The notes: generated by a model from the sequence alone, not told the origin. A DNA stretch of 64,000 bases from JAVBTT01 sp031556035 (GCA_031556035.1 JAVBTT010000023.1:48426-112425); one strand, 5' to 3'; shown: positions 26,022-35,438, counted from the stretch's first letter. Numbers and translations: made by a program.

Positions 26022-26900
26022 TCACGCCTTGAAAAATTTTTCCATCACTAAAGAGGCTTTTTCACTGAATTCTTCAAAATTTATCCATTGGACGCAATGC
26101 TGGCCGCGAAACCATGTGAGCTGGCGTTTTGCGTATCTGCGCGTGCTGAGCTTTATCAATCTTACAGCGGAGTCCAGGCTGAGCTCTCCGTCAATACAGG
26201 CGCTGAGTTCCCTGTAGCCGAGGGAGCCCATCGCCGGGGCGCCGCGCAGGACGCCCGCGGCTCTCAGGGCGCGCACCTCGTCCAGGAAACCGGCCTCAAG
26301 CATATCGTCCACGCGCCGCTCAATGCGCTCGTACAGTGCCTCCCGCTCCCACAGCGCCCCAAGGCAGACAGCGTCGTACTTGGGCGCCGGGGTCTCCGCG
26401 TGAAAGGCGGAGAGCGGCTTTCCCGTGTGAAGAAACACATCCAAAGCGCGGCTTACGCGCTTCGCGTCGCCGGGGGAGAGGCGCCTGGCCGTCTCCGGAT
26501 CGGACTCCATGAGCGTTTTATAGGCGTCCGGGCCGTGGTCGAGGCGGGGGCATTCGGGAATGTCCGCCATAGCGCCCGTCAGAGCCCTGAGATACAGCCC
26601 GGTGCCGCCGCAGACAATCGGAAGGCCGCCCCTGGCAAATATGCCGTCGATCACCCTGCCCGCGTCGCGGGCGTAGCGCCCGGCTGAATAGGTCTCCGTG
26701 GGCTCCATTATGTCCAGCATGTGGTGGGGCACGCCGCGCCGCTCTTCGGGCGTCGGCTTGGCGGAGCCTATGTCCAGGCCTTTGTATATCTGCACCGAGT
26801 CGCAGCTCACAATCTCCCCGCCCCATCTCAGCGCGAGCTCCACCGAGAGCCCGGTCTTGCCGGAGGCGGTCGGGCCTACCACACAGAGAAGCTTTCTCAT
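26022..26900 (-). CDS. miaA: tRNA dimethylallyltransferase MiaA
   Basis: Transfers a dimethylallyl group to A37 of tRNAs reading UNN codons; MiaB, also in this window, methylthiolates the product. P-loop 'GPTASGKTGLSVELA' (about residues 9-23), 'SCDSVQIYKGLDIGSAKP', 'GGTGLYLRALTG'. 292 residues. Its ATG overlaps the mutL stop (ATGA), so translation is coupled. Confidence 0.96.
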   Translation of the reverse strand: MRKLLCVVGPTASGKTGLSVELALRWGGEIVSCDSVQIYKGLDIGSAKPTPEERRGVPHHMLDIMEPTETYSAGRYARDAGRVIDGIFARGGLPIVCGGTGLYLRALTGAMADIPECPRLDHGPDAYKTLMESDPETARRLSPGDAKRVSRALDVFLHTGKPLSAFHAETPAPKYDAVCLGALWEREALYERIERRVDDMLEAGFLDEVRALRAAGVLRGAPAMGSLGYRELSACIDGELSLDSAVRLIKLSTRRYAKRQLTWFRGQHCVQWINFEEFSEKASLVMEKFFKA

Positions 26901-28741
26901 CGCCCGAACTGCCTCTCAAGCTGCGAGCGCGTCAGGCGCACCGCGACCGGCCGCCCGTGCGGGCAGTGGCGCAGCTCCGGGGTCTCCATGACGATCCCGG
27001 CAAGCCTCAGCATGTCCTCGGGCCCGGACGACTTGCCGATCTTGACGGCGCTTTTGCAGGCGATTACATGCAGTATGCCGTCGCGTAGGGTGATGCTTTT
27101 CGCCCCGCTCAGAAGCGTTTCGGCTATTTCCGACAGCGTCTGCGCCAGCTCCTCGGGCTCAAGTCCCCCCGGAGCGCCGCGCACAATCAGCGTCCTCTCC
27201 CCGAAGCTCTCAATATCGAAGCCCAGCCCGGAGAGCAGGTCGAGGTTTCGAAGCAGCGCGTCGTGCTCGGCGGGCGGTATGACTATCGTTTTGGGCTGCA
27301 TAAGCTGCTGGGACGCCTCGCCGGTTTCCAGCGACCTCAGCCTGTCAAACAGTATCCGCTCATGGGCGGCGTGGCGGTCTATCATGAAGAGCGCGTCCTC
27401 TGTCTCGACGAGAAGGTAGCCCCCCAGAGCCTGCCCGATATAGCGCCAGTCCGGAACGGATTCTTCAGGGCTTGTCTCCGCCGGGAGAGAGGGTGCGTTT
27501 CCGGTCAGCGAGGCGGGGATGCCCGGGGTTTCCTCCCGGCTCTGCGGGGGAATACAAGGCGCCTCCTGCTGCGGGCGGGTCTCTGAGCGGGCATCGGAGC
27601 GGGGCATGTCCAGCCTGTATGTGAGCTCGGGCTCGCGCACGGTCAGTATGGTCTGATCCCGGGCGGCGGACCTGTACTGCGCCGCGTCCATACTGCGGAA
27701 GGCCAGGCCTCCCGGGGACGGGGCGGCAAGCTTTAGCTCGGGCGCGCTCCTTCCCGCGTTCAGGGCGCCCATGACCGCGAAATAGAGCGCGTCAAATACG
27801 GCGCGGTCATTTGAAAACTTTATCTCGCTCTTGGCGGGATGTACGTTTACGTCCGCAAAGCCGGGCGGCAGATGCAGATGCAGCACGCAGACCGGGTAAC
27901 GGCCCTGAGGCAGCTCGTTTTTATACGCCTCCTCCAGAGCGGCGGTCAGCGTGCGGGAGCGCACCGGGCGGCCGTCCGCCATGAATATCTGAAGACTCCG
28001 GGCGGCTCTGGCTATCTCCTCGCGGCCCGTGAAGCCGGACACGGCTATGTCGTTCCTGACAGAATTCACCTCGGCCATCGAGAGCGCGAGCCCGCTGCCC
28101 AGCAGGCTGTATATGCATGAGCGCAGATCCCCGTTGCCGGGGGTGTGCATCGCCTCCGCGCCGTCCTTGATCAGCCTGACCGATATCTCCGGATGGCTCA
28201 GGGCGGCGCGCTGCACCGCCTCCTGGACATGGGCCGCCTCGGTGGAGTCCCGGCGCATAAACTTTGCCCTTGCGGGGGTGTTGAAGAACAGGTCGCGGAC
28301 TATTATAGTCGTCCCCTCCGGGCAGCCCGCCTCCTCATTTTTAACGACCCTTCCGGCCTCCAGCGTAAGCGAAGCCCCGGAGAGTGCGCCTCTCTCCCTT
28401 GTTATAAGATCTATCCTGCTGACGGCGGCGATAGCGGCCAGCGCTTCCCCCCGGAAGCCCAGCGAGCGCACCGCGAACAGGTCGTCCGCGCTGCGTATCT
28501 TCGAGGTGGCGTGGCGCAGGAATGCCGTAGCCGCCTGCGAAGCCGGAATGCCGCAGCCGTCGTCGGTGACGCGCATCAGCGCCGCCCCGCCGCGCTGTAT
28601 CTCGACCACTATGCTGCCCGCGCCCGCGTCTATTGAGTTTTCAACCAGCTCCTTTATCACCGAAGCCGGGCGCTCGACCACCTCCCCGGCGGCGATAAGG
28701 TCGGCAACGTGCTGAGGAAGCTCTATAATGTCGTGCGGCAT
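26897..28741 (-). CDS. mutL: DNA mismatch repair protein MutL
   Basis: Mismatch-repair ATPase and probable nicking endonuclease. The start MPHDIIELPQHV has AAGGAA about 10 nt upstream; longer frame upstream lacks family similarity. N-terminal GHKL ATPase motifs: 'ELVENSIDAGA', 'DDGCGI', 'GFRGEAL'. The C-terminal endonuclease motif reads DRHAAHERILFD, differing from the usual DQHAAHERxxxE at two positions; the metal-site motifs 'ACKSAVKIG' and 'CPHGRPVAV' are kept. 614 residues. mutS lies upstream on the same strand but is separated by two opposite-strand genes. Confidence 0.96.
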   Translation of the reverse strand: MPHDIIELPQHVADLIAAGEVVERPASVIKELVENSIDAGAGSIVVEIQRGGAALMRVTDDGCGIPASQAATAFLRHATSKIRSADDLFAVRSLGFRGEALAAIAAVSRIDLITRERGALSGASLTLEAGRVVKNEEAGCPEGTTIIVRDLFFNTPARAKFMRRDSTEAAHVQEAVQRAALSHPEISVRLIKDGAEAMHTPGNGDLRSCIYSLLGSGLALSMAEVNSVRNDIAVSGFTGREEIARAARSLQIFMADGRPVRSRTLTAALEEAYKNELPQGRYPVCVLHLHLPPGFADVNVHPAKSEIKFSNDRAVFDALYFAVMGALNAGRSAPELKLAAPSPGGLAFRSMDAAQYRSAARDQTILTVREPELTYRLDMPRSDARSETRPQQEAPCIPPQSREETPGIPASLTGNAPSLPAETSPEESVPDWRYIGQALGGYLLVETEDALFMIDRHAAHERILFDRLRSLETGEASQQLMQPKTIVIPPAEHDALLRNLDLLSGLGFDIESFGERTLIVRGAPGGLEPEELAQTLSEIAETLLSGAKSITLRDGILHVIACKSAVKIGKSSGPEDMLRLAGIVMETPELRHCPHGRPVAVRLTRSQLERQFGR

Positions 28742-28908
28742 GAGGATATCATTCCTTTTTTGGTTGATAAGACGAAGAAGTGCATAATGGGACAAGAGTC
28801 AAGCATAACATACGGATGTGGCGGCGCAGGCTACAAGGCATTATCAATACACAGCACCAGAGAGCCGTTACCAAATTATCTTGACTTAAAAAATAAGAAG
28901 AACTACAG

Positions 28909-29664
28909 ATGCCGAATTTTACAACACCGCTGAGCAACATAAGACAAGTTATGATTTATCCCAACCCCTCAGCAAAAACTATGGCTACCATCCAAAGTGA
29001 GCAGGGGGCGCATGGTATTTGCAATGGTACATTATTTAATTCCTCATTTCAACCCATCGGTAATGCTTTATGGATTGATGGAGTCAAAAAAGTAGCCGTT
29101 ACATACTTTGACGGGTACGAGATCGGCAGTACGCTTACATTTCAGTCTCATACTGGTAGCCATACGGACTATATCGGAGGCTTTTCTACGTTTAATAATG
29201 GCAATATGGATACGAACCCGAACGTTAATGCAGGCCCGCGCATGGGTTTCGGTATTAAAGGCAGCAATATGTTCTTCTATCACTGGACCGCCAATCCGAC
29301 TTCATTCACTACCGTTAAATCGGACTTAACTAGCTTCGGTGCCCAAACGGCTATAATGCTGGATGGAGGCAATAGCATACAGTACAATTTTGGGAGCCGC
29401 TTATCCCCTAAATCAAGCGCAACCGTAGTCGCCAATTTCGTTTTATTCTACTTTAAGGATCAGGCGATGCCGGTACGTAGCCAGGGGAGCTCGGGTCCTG
29501 TGATTTCCTATATGCAGAAACTGCTCAGAAATCACGGCTTTACCATAACGGTCGACGGAGTATTCGGAACAGCTACCACGTCGGCCATAACGGCATTTAA
29601 CGCGGAAAACGGAAGATCGTTAAGCTCTTGTGACGCGACAACCTGGCAGCAGCTGGGCGCGTAA
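28909..29664 (+). CDS. NAGPA-type phosphodiester glycosidase with peptidoglycan-binding domain
   Basis: Residues about 10-185 resemble the phosphodiester glycosidase fold (NAGPA), with 'MGFGIKG' and the typical 'AIMLDGGNSIQYNFG'. Residues about 195-250 are a PG_binding_1-like domain ('SYMQKLLRNHGFTITVDGVFG', 'TTSAITAFNAENG'). A stop codon lies shortly upstream in frame, so there is no signal peptide, which is odd for a wall-directed enzyme. The ribosome site is weak (AAGAAG). Base composition is clearly AT-richer than the flanking mut genes. It may come from a phage or other mobile source. Confidence 0.7.
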   Translation: MPNFTTPLSNIRQVMIYPNPSAKTMATIQSEQGAHGICNGTLFNSSFQPIGNALWIDGVKKVAVTYFDGYEIGSTLTFQSHTGSHTDYIGGFSTFNNGNMDTNPNVNAGPRMGFGIKGSNMFFYHWTANPTSFTTVKSDLTSFGAQTAIMLDGGNSIQYNFGSRLSPKSSATVVANFVLFYFKDQAMPVRSQGSSGPVISYMQKLLRNHGFTITVDGVFGTATTSAITAFNAENGRSLSSCDATTWQQLGA

Positions 29665-29689
29665 ACACTTAATAGAATAGTTCATGTCT

Positions 29690-29723
29690 TACCGCTTGGG
29701 GACACCTTGTCCCCAAGCGGTAT
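29690..29723 (+). terminator. Hairpin after the NAGPA-like gene
   Basis: Stem TACCGCTTGGGGA / TCCCCAAGCGGTA with a 7-nt loop; there is no T run. It directly precedes the next promoter. Confidence 0.5.
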
Positions 29724-29727
29724 ACTA

Positions 29728-29756
29728 TTGACAATGAGCAACACGACATGTAAAAT
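29728..29756 (+). promoter_or_regulatory. Sigma-A promoter of the lipoprotein gene
   Basis: TTGACA (29728-29733), 17-nt spacer, TAAAAT (29751-29756). Confidence 0.75.
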
Positions 29757-29779
29757 AATACCAATGAGGAGATGTAGCT

Positions 29780-30841
29780 ATGAGAAGAATTATTTTATTG
29801 TTATCATCGCTTGCCCTGTTGGTTTCGTGCTCAAGTATTCCAAATGTTTCACAGACGCCTACCGTTGCAAACAGTGCTGCCGTTACTCCTTCCCCGTCAA
29901 TGCCGTCAAGCGTCCCGTCCGCTAGCCCCGCCCCGGAAGTATCCTCGCTGCCTTCGGATTTCCCATTTCCGTCCGCGACGCCTTACTCATTATATCCAAT
30001 AGGAATTCAATTGAGTGACGCTCTGGATGAAAAGAATTTTGTCGTAAGTGACGACGGCACGGCGATAAACTACAAGCCCTGGCATGATTTTGCCTGTAGG
30101 GCGGAGAAGAATCAGGATGCGCGCTTGACCGTTTTGATATTTCATAAGGAATTTGACCCCATAATTCCTGAAACTCAATCTAAAACCCATGTACAGGTTG
30201 CGCGTTACGAGCTGTTGAATAACAACGGACAAGCTTCATGGGAGGATACGACAGACAGCGGCAACAACCGCTCGGGGAAACTGTCATTCACTTACGATGA
30301 GGAAAGCGGAAGGCACGAAATTCTGATTGGTGATAAGATTGTATTCGAGTTCAGCTACTTTCCGCCGGATCCGGATAAGATTGCGCGCTACTACGGGTAT
30401 ACGCCGCTGGAAGAACTTCCGGACATATATACCAAAGAAGACGCCGCCGCGGACAAATGCCTGGTCATTGTTAATGGCGTCATACAAAACATCGAGGTGT
30501 TTATCCAGTATATGAATGACCCCGGTTCTGCGAAACCGGGCGGATTTATAAGGGTTTTTTCAGAGGATGAAGAGGGCGTTACTATAACGGATATCAGTTA
30601 CAAGGGCCGCATTGACGGAAATTTTGATGAAAGAGTCGTTGTTGAAACGGATTTTTCACGCCTCGTCAGTCCTCCCGGGGATTTATACTACACGGATATT
30701 CACGATCAAACTATCATAGGCATCGGGGGCGGGTTCGGTGCGGACGGATTCGACTCAGATGGGTTATATTCTCTGTTTCTAAACCATGCGGGGAGTCAGC
30801 CGGAGTATATTTTCAGAGACCTTCCTTCGGTAAAGCCGTGA
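29780..30841 (+). CDS. Uncharacterised lipoprotein
   Basis: 353 residues. Signal peptide MRRIILLLSSLALLVSC with lipobox LVSC at about residue 17. A Ser/Pro/Thr-rich linker (about 20-70) is followed by a globular domain without a recognised motif. It begins 'GIQLSDALDEKNFVVSDDG' and ends with a Gly-rich 'IGIGGGFGADGFDSDGL' stretch. AT-rich like the gene before it and opposite to the mut operon. It has its own promoter. Function unknown. Confidence 0.7.
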   Translation: MRRIILLLSSLALLVSCSSIPNVSQTPTVANSAAVTPSPSMPSSVPSASPAPEVSSLPSDFPFPSATPYSLYPIGIQLSDALDEKNFVVSDDGTAINYKPWHDFACRAEKNQDARLTVLIFHKEFDPIIPETQSKTHVQVARYELLNNNGQASWEDTTDSGNNRSGKLSFTYDEESGRHEILIGDKIVFEFSYFPPDPDKIARYYGYTPLEELPDIYTKEDAAADKCLVIVNGVIQNIEVFIQYMNDPGSAKPGGFIRVFSEDEEGVTITDISYKGRIDGNFDERVVVETDFSRLVSPPGDLYYTDIHDQTIIGIGGGFGADGFDSDGLYSLFLNHAGSQPEYIFRDLPSVKP

Positions 30842-30865
30842 CGTTTATTGCGGCATCCCCCCCCC

Positions 30866-33481
30866 CTACCCCTCCCGCGCCCTCTTCCCCAGCTCGAACA
30901 GCACATTCAGCGCCTCAATCGGGGTCAGCGTGTTCACGTCCAGGGACTTCAGCCGCTGCCTGATTTCGTCGGCGGCCATTGAACCCATGGACATCTGCGC
31001 GTCCTTGGCCTCAAGCGTTTTCTGCCGCCTCGACGCCGCGCGCACCGGCGCGCCCGCCTCCAAATCCTTCAGTATCGCCTTTGCCCGGGTGATGACGGCG
31101 TCCGGCAGGCCCGCAAGCCCCGCCACCTCGACGCCGTAGCTGTCGTCCGCGCCGCCGGGGACGATCCGGCGCAGGAAAATGATGTCCCCGCCGCGCTTTT
31201 TGACGGACACATTGTAGTTCTTAACGCCCGGAAGCTGCTGCTCCAGGTCGGTGAGCTCGTGGTAATGGGTCGCGAAGAGGCATTTCGCCCCGATTTTCAT
31301 GTGGGTGTGCTCCAGCACGGCGCGGGCGACGCTCATGCCGTCGAATGTGGAGGTGCCGCGCCCGATCTCGTCCAGGATAATCAGGCTGCGCTTTGTGGCA
31401 AACCGCAGGATGTCCGCCACCTCGGTCATCTCAACCATGAAGGTGGAGCGCCCTCCCGCCAAATCGTCCGACGCGCCGATGCGGGTGAACACCCGGTCGA
31501 CAACCCCGATTCGCGCCGCCTTGGCGGGGACAAACGAGCCGATCTGCGCCATAAGCACGATAAGGGCCACCTGGCGCATATAGGTGGACTTTCCGGCCAT
31601 GTTGGGGCCGGTGATTATCGCGGTGGGCTCGGCGGACGCCAGCCTCGTGTCGTTCGGGACGAACAGCCCGCCGTCCAGCATTCTCTCCACCACCGGATGC
31701 CGCCCGTCTGTGATCTCTATCGCGTCCGAGTAGTCCACGACCGGCATGCAGTAATTGTTTTTGTCCGCCGCCTCGGCCAGGGCGCACAGAGCGTCCGCCT
31801 GCGCGAGCGCCGCCGCCGTGCGCTGGACGCGGTGCGAGTTTTCGGTCAGCCAGGAGCGCAGCTCCTCGAAGAGCTGGGCCTCCAGCGCCGTGAGCCTGTC
31901 CCCGGCGGAGAGAATCTCCGCCTCCATCTCCTTGAGCTCCTGGGTGATGTAGCGCTCGCAGCCGGCCAGCGTCTGCTTGCGTATGAAGTGCTCCGGCACC
32001 TGCGAATAGTAGGATTTGGAGACCTCGATATAGTAGCCGAACACCTTGTTGTAGCCGACCTTCAGCGTTTTAATGCCTGTTTCTTCCTTAACTCGCGCCT
32101 CCATTGAGGCGACAAGCGCCCTCGCGTCCCGCACCGTCGTGCGCAGGCTGTCCACCTCCGCGTTGTAGCCCTCGCGTATAAAACCCCCCTCGCGTATCGA
32201 AAAGGGCGGCGCGTCCACGATTGCGGAATCAAGCCGGGAGCTTATGTCGGTCAGCGCGTCCATATTGTCCCGCAGCTCGCTCAGCAGCGCCCCGGAAAAC
32301 GGCTCCATCCAGTTCAGCGCGATCGGGGCCCTGCCCGCCGCCGCCGCCAGAGAGCGCATGTCCCTGGCGTTGGCTGTGCCGTAGACGATGCGCGAGATCA
32401 GCCTCTCCATGTCGGGAAGCCCCTTGAGGGTGCCGCGCAGCTCGCCCCTCGCGATGACGTTGTCCACAAGCTCGCCGACCGCGTACTGGCGGCGCATGAT
32501 GTCCCCCGCGCCGGTGAGCGGCTTTTCGATCCAGCTCCTGAGCAGCCTCGAGCCCATCGCGCAGCCGGTCTGATCCAGAACCCAGAGCAGGCTCCCGCGC
32601 TTTTCGCCTCCCCGGAGCGTCTCGGTCAGCTCCAGGTTGCGACGGGCGGTAAGGTCGAGCTCCATAAAGCGCGCCTGGTCGTAGACGTTCAGCTCACGAA
32701 CCATCAGCGCGTCGGTTTTGGAGATTTCGGATATATACGACAAAAGGCCGCCGACCGCGCGGAGCGCCGCCGGACGACCTTCCAGGCCAAGGCTTTTCAG
32801 ATTGCCGGCTTTGAACTGCGCCACGGCTCTGGACGCCGCGAAGTCCTCCCGGAAACGCCCCTCGCCGCCGTGCTGGACAAGGCAGCCCAGCCGCTCCACC
32901 AGAAACTGGACTATACGTCCGTCGTTCATCGCGGCGTCGGACAGTATCGCCTCGCGCGGCGCGAAGCGCCCCAGCTCGCACAGCAGCGCCTGCGTCAAAT
33001 CCTCGCCCTGAGCCTGGGTGGCGTGCACCTCCCCGGTGGATATGTCGGCGGTGCAGACCCCGGCGCAGGAGGAGTCCATGTACACCGCCGATATGAAGTT
33101 GTTGCGCCCCTCGTCCAGCAGGCTCGGCTCCAGCACGGTGCCGGGCGTGATTATCCTCACCACGTCGCGCTTCACAAGCCCCTTGGCCTTGGCCGGATCC
33201 TCCGTCTGCTCGCATATCGCAACCTTGAGGCCCTTCTCGATGAGCCTGGCTATGTAAGCCTCCGCACTGTGGTAGGGCACCCCGCACATAGGGGTGCGCT
33301 CGTCCTCGTTTTCTATCCCCCGGTCGCGGGTCGTCAGCGTGAGGTCGAGCAGGCCGGACACCAGCCGCGCGTCGTCGTTGAACATCTCGTAGAAGTCGCC
33401 CAGGCGGAAGAACAGGATGCAGTCCGGGTTTTGGGCCTTTATTTCGTTGTACTGCCGCATCATCGGCGTGTTTTCAGCCAT
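30866..33481 (-). CDS. mutS: DNA mismatch repair protein MutS
   Basis: Recognises mismatches and small loops. The mismatch-wedging Phe is in 'LFFRLGDFYEMF' (about residue 33). Connector, lever and clamp domains follow, then the ATPase with Walker A 'TGPNMAGKSTYMRQ' (about 620), 'STFMVEMTEV', Walker B 'LIILDEIGRGTSTFDG' and 'FATHYHEL'. 871 residues is normal. GGAGG lies before the ATG. It follows miaB and a small membrane protein in the same direction. Confidence 0.97.
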   Translation of the reverse strand: MAENTPMMRQYNEIKAQNPDCILFFRLGDFYEMFNDDARLVSGLLDLTLTTRDRGIENEDERTPMCGVPYHSAEAYIARLIEKGLKVAICEQTEDPAKAKGLVKRDVVRIITPGTVLEPSLLDEGRNNFISAVYMDSSCAGVCTADISTGEVHATQAQGEDLTQALLCELGRFAPREAILSDAAMNDGRIVQFLVERLGCLVQHGGEGRFREDFAASRAVAQFKAGNLKSLGLEGRPAALRAVGGLLSYISEISKTDALMVRELNVYDQARFMELDLTARRNLELTETLRGGEKRGSLLWVLDQTGCAMGSRLLRSWIEKPLTGAGDIMRRQYAVGELVDNVIARGELRGTLKGLPDMERLISRIVYGTANARDMRSLAAAAGRAPIALNWMEPFSGALLSELRDNMDALTDISSRLDSAIVDAPPFSIREGGFIREGYNAEVDSLRTTVRDARALVASMEARVKEETGIKTLKVGYNKVFGYYIEVSKSYYSQVPEHFIRKQTLAGCERYITQELKEMEAEILSAGDRLTALEAQLFEELRSWLTENSHRVQRTAAALAQADALCALAEAADKNNYCMPVVDYSDAIEITDGRHPVVERMLDGGLFVPNDTRLASAEPTAIITGPNMAGKSTYMRQVALIVLMAQIGSFVPAKAARIGVVDRVFTRIGASDDLAGGRSTFMVEMTEVADILRFATKRSLIILDEIGRGTSTFDGMSVARAVLEHTHMKIGAKCLFATHYHELTDLEQQLPGVKNYNVSVKKRGGDIIFLRRIVPGGADDSYGVEVAGLAGLPDAVITRAKAILKDLEAGAPVRAASRRQKTLEAKDAQMSMGSMAADEIRQRLKSLDVNTLTPIEALNVLFELGKRAREG

Positions 33482-33514
33482 TTCGCGCCTCCGTGGTGGG
33501 AAAATTCATATTGA

Positions 33515-34084
33515 TCAGCCCGGCCACTGCCCCTTGTCGCCCTCCTCGTCCCGCCAGAGCCTGTTTAGCTTCAGGCGGCTGCGCAGGACGTCCGACACCG
33601 CGAACAGACCCCAGGCGTGGAACAGATAGTCCAGGATGTAGTGTTGTATATCGGTTGTCGTGAAGGTGATCAGCAGAACGGTGTCCAGCGCGTAGACCGC
33701 GAGGAAGGCGATTACAAACCGGACGTCCCTCTTTGAAAGCAGCCACATTACAAGCATGGAGAGCAGCACAACCGCGCCCAGTATTATCAGGGCCCCGCCC
33801 ATGGCCCGGTTGCCCGTCCTGTCCACAAGCAGCCTGGCCCAGAGTATGGACTGCTGCGGCAGCGCCATGCTGAAGGACATGGTTGAGTTGCCCGCCATCA
33901 GCAGCAGGATGTTCAGCATTGCGGCGCAGAAAATTATCAAAAGGCTTCCGCGCCCGCCGTTCGCCTTGCGGATCAGCTCCTCGTGCCGCTGGGCGAACGT
34001 CTTGGGAGGCTCGGGGGTCTCGCGGATATCTTCCCCGCCCTCAGTCCCGTCTTCCGGGGGGACGCCGTTTTCATAGTCGGTCAT
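33515..34084 (-). CDS. Uncharacterised four-helix membrane protein
   Basis: 189 residues starting MTDYENGVPPEDG. An acidic N-terminal ~45 residues is followed by four predicted membrane segments ('LLIIFCAAMLNILLLMAG', 'GALIILGAVVLLSMLVMWLL', 'FVIAFLAVYALDTVLLITF', and a weaker one near 'LDYLFHAWGLFAV'). No known domain was recognised. It lies 17 bases after miaB and 34 bases before mutS, so it is probably co-transcribed with both. Confidence 0.7.
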   Translation of the reverse strand: MTDYENGVPPEDGTEGGEDIRETPEPPKTFAQRHEELIRKANGGRGSLLIIFCAAMLNILLLMAGNSTMSFSMALPQQSILWARLLVDRTGNRAMGGALIILGAVVLLSMLVMWLLSKRDVRFVIAFLAVYALDTVLLITFTTTDIQHYILDYLFHAWGLFAVSDVLRSRLKLNRLWRDEEGDKGQWPG

Positions 34085-34100
34085 GGTATCACATCCTGTA

Positions 34101-35348
34101 TTATCTGTCCCACGGGTCTTCCCCGCGGGGCTTTTTTGACTTTTCGTCGAGCTGTGTGGATTCGTCCGTTTCCGCGTCAAGCCCCCGCTCTATCTCCTTC
34201 TGTGTTTCCAGCAGCCGCGCGAAACGGTCCTTAACGACGGCCTCCGGAATATCCGACGGCATTTTCGCCGCCTCGGTGCCGGCGCGCGGGGAATAAATGA
34301 AGGTGAACAGCTGATTGAATCTGACGGTTTTCAGCATTTCCAGCGTTTCCTCAAAGTCCTCGTCTGTTTCCCCGGGGAAGCCGACTATGATGTCCGAGGT
34401 CAGGTTCAGCCCCGGCATCGCCCGCCGGGCGGCGGCGGCCTTATCCAGGTACTCCGCGCGGGTGTAGCCCCGGTTCATGGCCCTCAGCACGTTGTCCGAG
34501 CCGGACTGGAGCGGAAGATGCAGCATCTTCGCGACCTTTTCGCAGCGGGCCATAGTCTCAAACAGCCGCTCCCCCGCGTCCTTCGGGTGCGAGGTCATGA
34601 AGCGTATTGAAAAATCGCCCGGAATCGCGTTTATCCTCTCTAAAAGAGCCGGAAAATCCGTTTTTTCGCCCTCTGGACGGTAGGAGTTTACGTTCTGCCC
34701 AAGCAAAAAGAGCTCGGTATAGCCCATCGCCGCCAGCTCCGCGCACTCGCGCAGAATATCGTCCGGTGTCCTGGAGCGCTCGCGCCCCCGCACGTAGGGC
34801 ACGATGCAGTATGAGCAGAAGTTGTCGCAGCCCTGCATGATCGTGACCCAGGCGCGGGTTGAATCGGCACGCAGGGCGGGAGCGTCCTCCGGATATTGGG
34901 AGTCGGGAGCGGACAGAGCGAAAGTCCTGGGCCCGCCCTCCATTCGCTTCAGAATAAGCTCCGGCAGAAGCCCGGGCGAGGAGGGGCCGAAGGTGAAGTC
35001 CACCTGCGGATAGGATGCCTTGAGCTTTTTCTGCACCCTCTCCTGTTGCGGCATACAGCCGCACACCCCGAGCAGGCTGCCCGGCTTGAGCGTCTTTTTC
35101 ATCGCGCCCAGTATGCCCAGCACGCGCTTTTCCGCGTGGTCGCGCACCGCGCAGGTGTTGAGCAGTACGACGTCTGCCTCCCTGTGGTCGGCGGTCATAC
35201 CATAGCCGAGCGAGGCCAGCAGCCCCCGCAGCCGCTCACCGTCCGCCTCGTTCTGCTGGCAGCCGAACACCATAACGCAGGCAAGCGGCGGGAAAGGCAG
35301 GGACGCGTTGATGGCGCGAAGGCGGGCGGCGGAGCTTGTGTCGGTCAT
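34101..35348 (-). CDS. miaB: tRNA-2-methylthio-N6-dimethylallyladenosine synthase MiaB, TRAM domain apparently absent
   Basis: Radical SAM methylthiotransferase acting on A37 after MiaA. AGGAG lies before MTDTSSAARLRAIN. N-terminal cluster cysteines: 'FGCQQNEADGE', 'NTCAVRDHAEKR', 'GVCGCMPQQ'. The radical SAM motif CX3CX2C is 'GCDNFCSYC' (about 172-180), then 'LGQNVNSYRP'. The protein ends soon after 'ARLLETQKEIERGLD' with a charged 25-residue tail, so the usual C-terminal TRAM RNA-binding domain is missing. 415 residues versus roughly 440-510 in most relatives. Confidence 0.9.
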   Translation of the reverse strand: MTDTSSAARLRAINASLPFPPLACVMVFGCQQNEADGERLRGLLASLGYGMTADHREADVVLLNTCAVRDHAEKRVLGILGAMKKTLKPGSLLGVCGCMPQQERVQKKLKASYPQVDFTFGPSSPGLLPELILKRMEGGPRTFALSAPDSQYPEDAPALRADSTRAWVTIMQGCDNFCSYCIVPYVRGRERSRTPDDILRECAELAAMGYTELFLLGQNVNSYRPEGEKTDFPALLERINAIPGDFSIRFMTSHPKDAGERLFETMARCEKVAKMLHLPLQSGSDNVLRAMNRGYTRAEYLDKAAAARRAMPGLNLTSDIIVGFPGETDEDFEETLEMLKTVRFNQLFTFIYSPRAGTEAAKMPSDIPEAVVKDRFARLLETQKEIERGLDAETDESTQLDEKSKKPRGEDPWDR

Positions 35349-35438
35349 TTGGCGATCTCCTGAACGGATATTTTCAAAACGGAATCCCTCCACCATCTGC
35401 GGATGGTTCCCCTCCCTTTAACAAGGGAGGCAGGACTC

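Noticed and set aside
28709..28933. Small plus-strand frame over the mutL start
   Set aside because: Overlaps the coding start of mutL and ends inside the next gene; no ribosome site.
30856..30866. Run of C residues between the lipoprotein gene and mutS
   Set aside because: Homopolymer in a short convergent gap; no sign of phase-variable control because it lies outside both coding regions.
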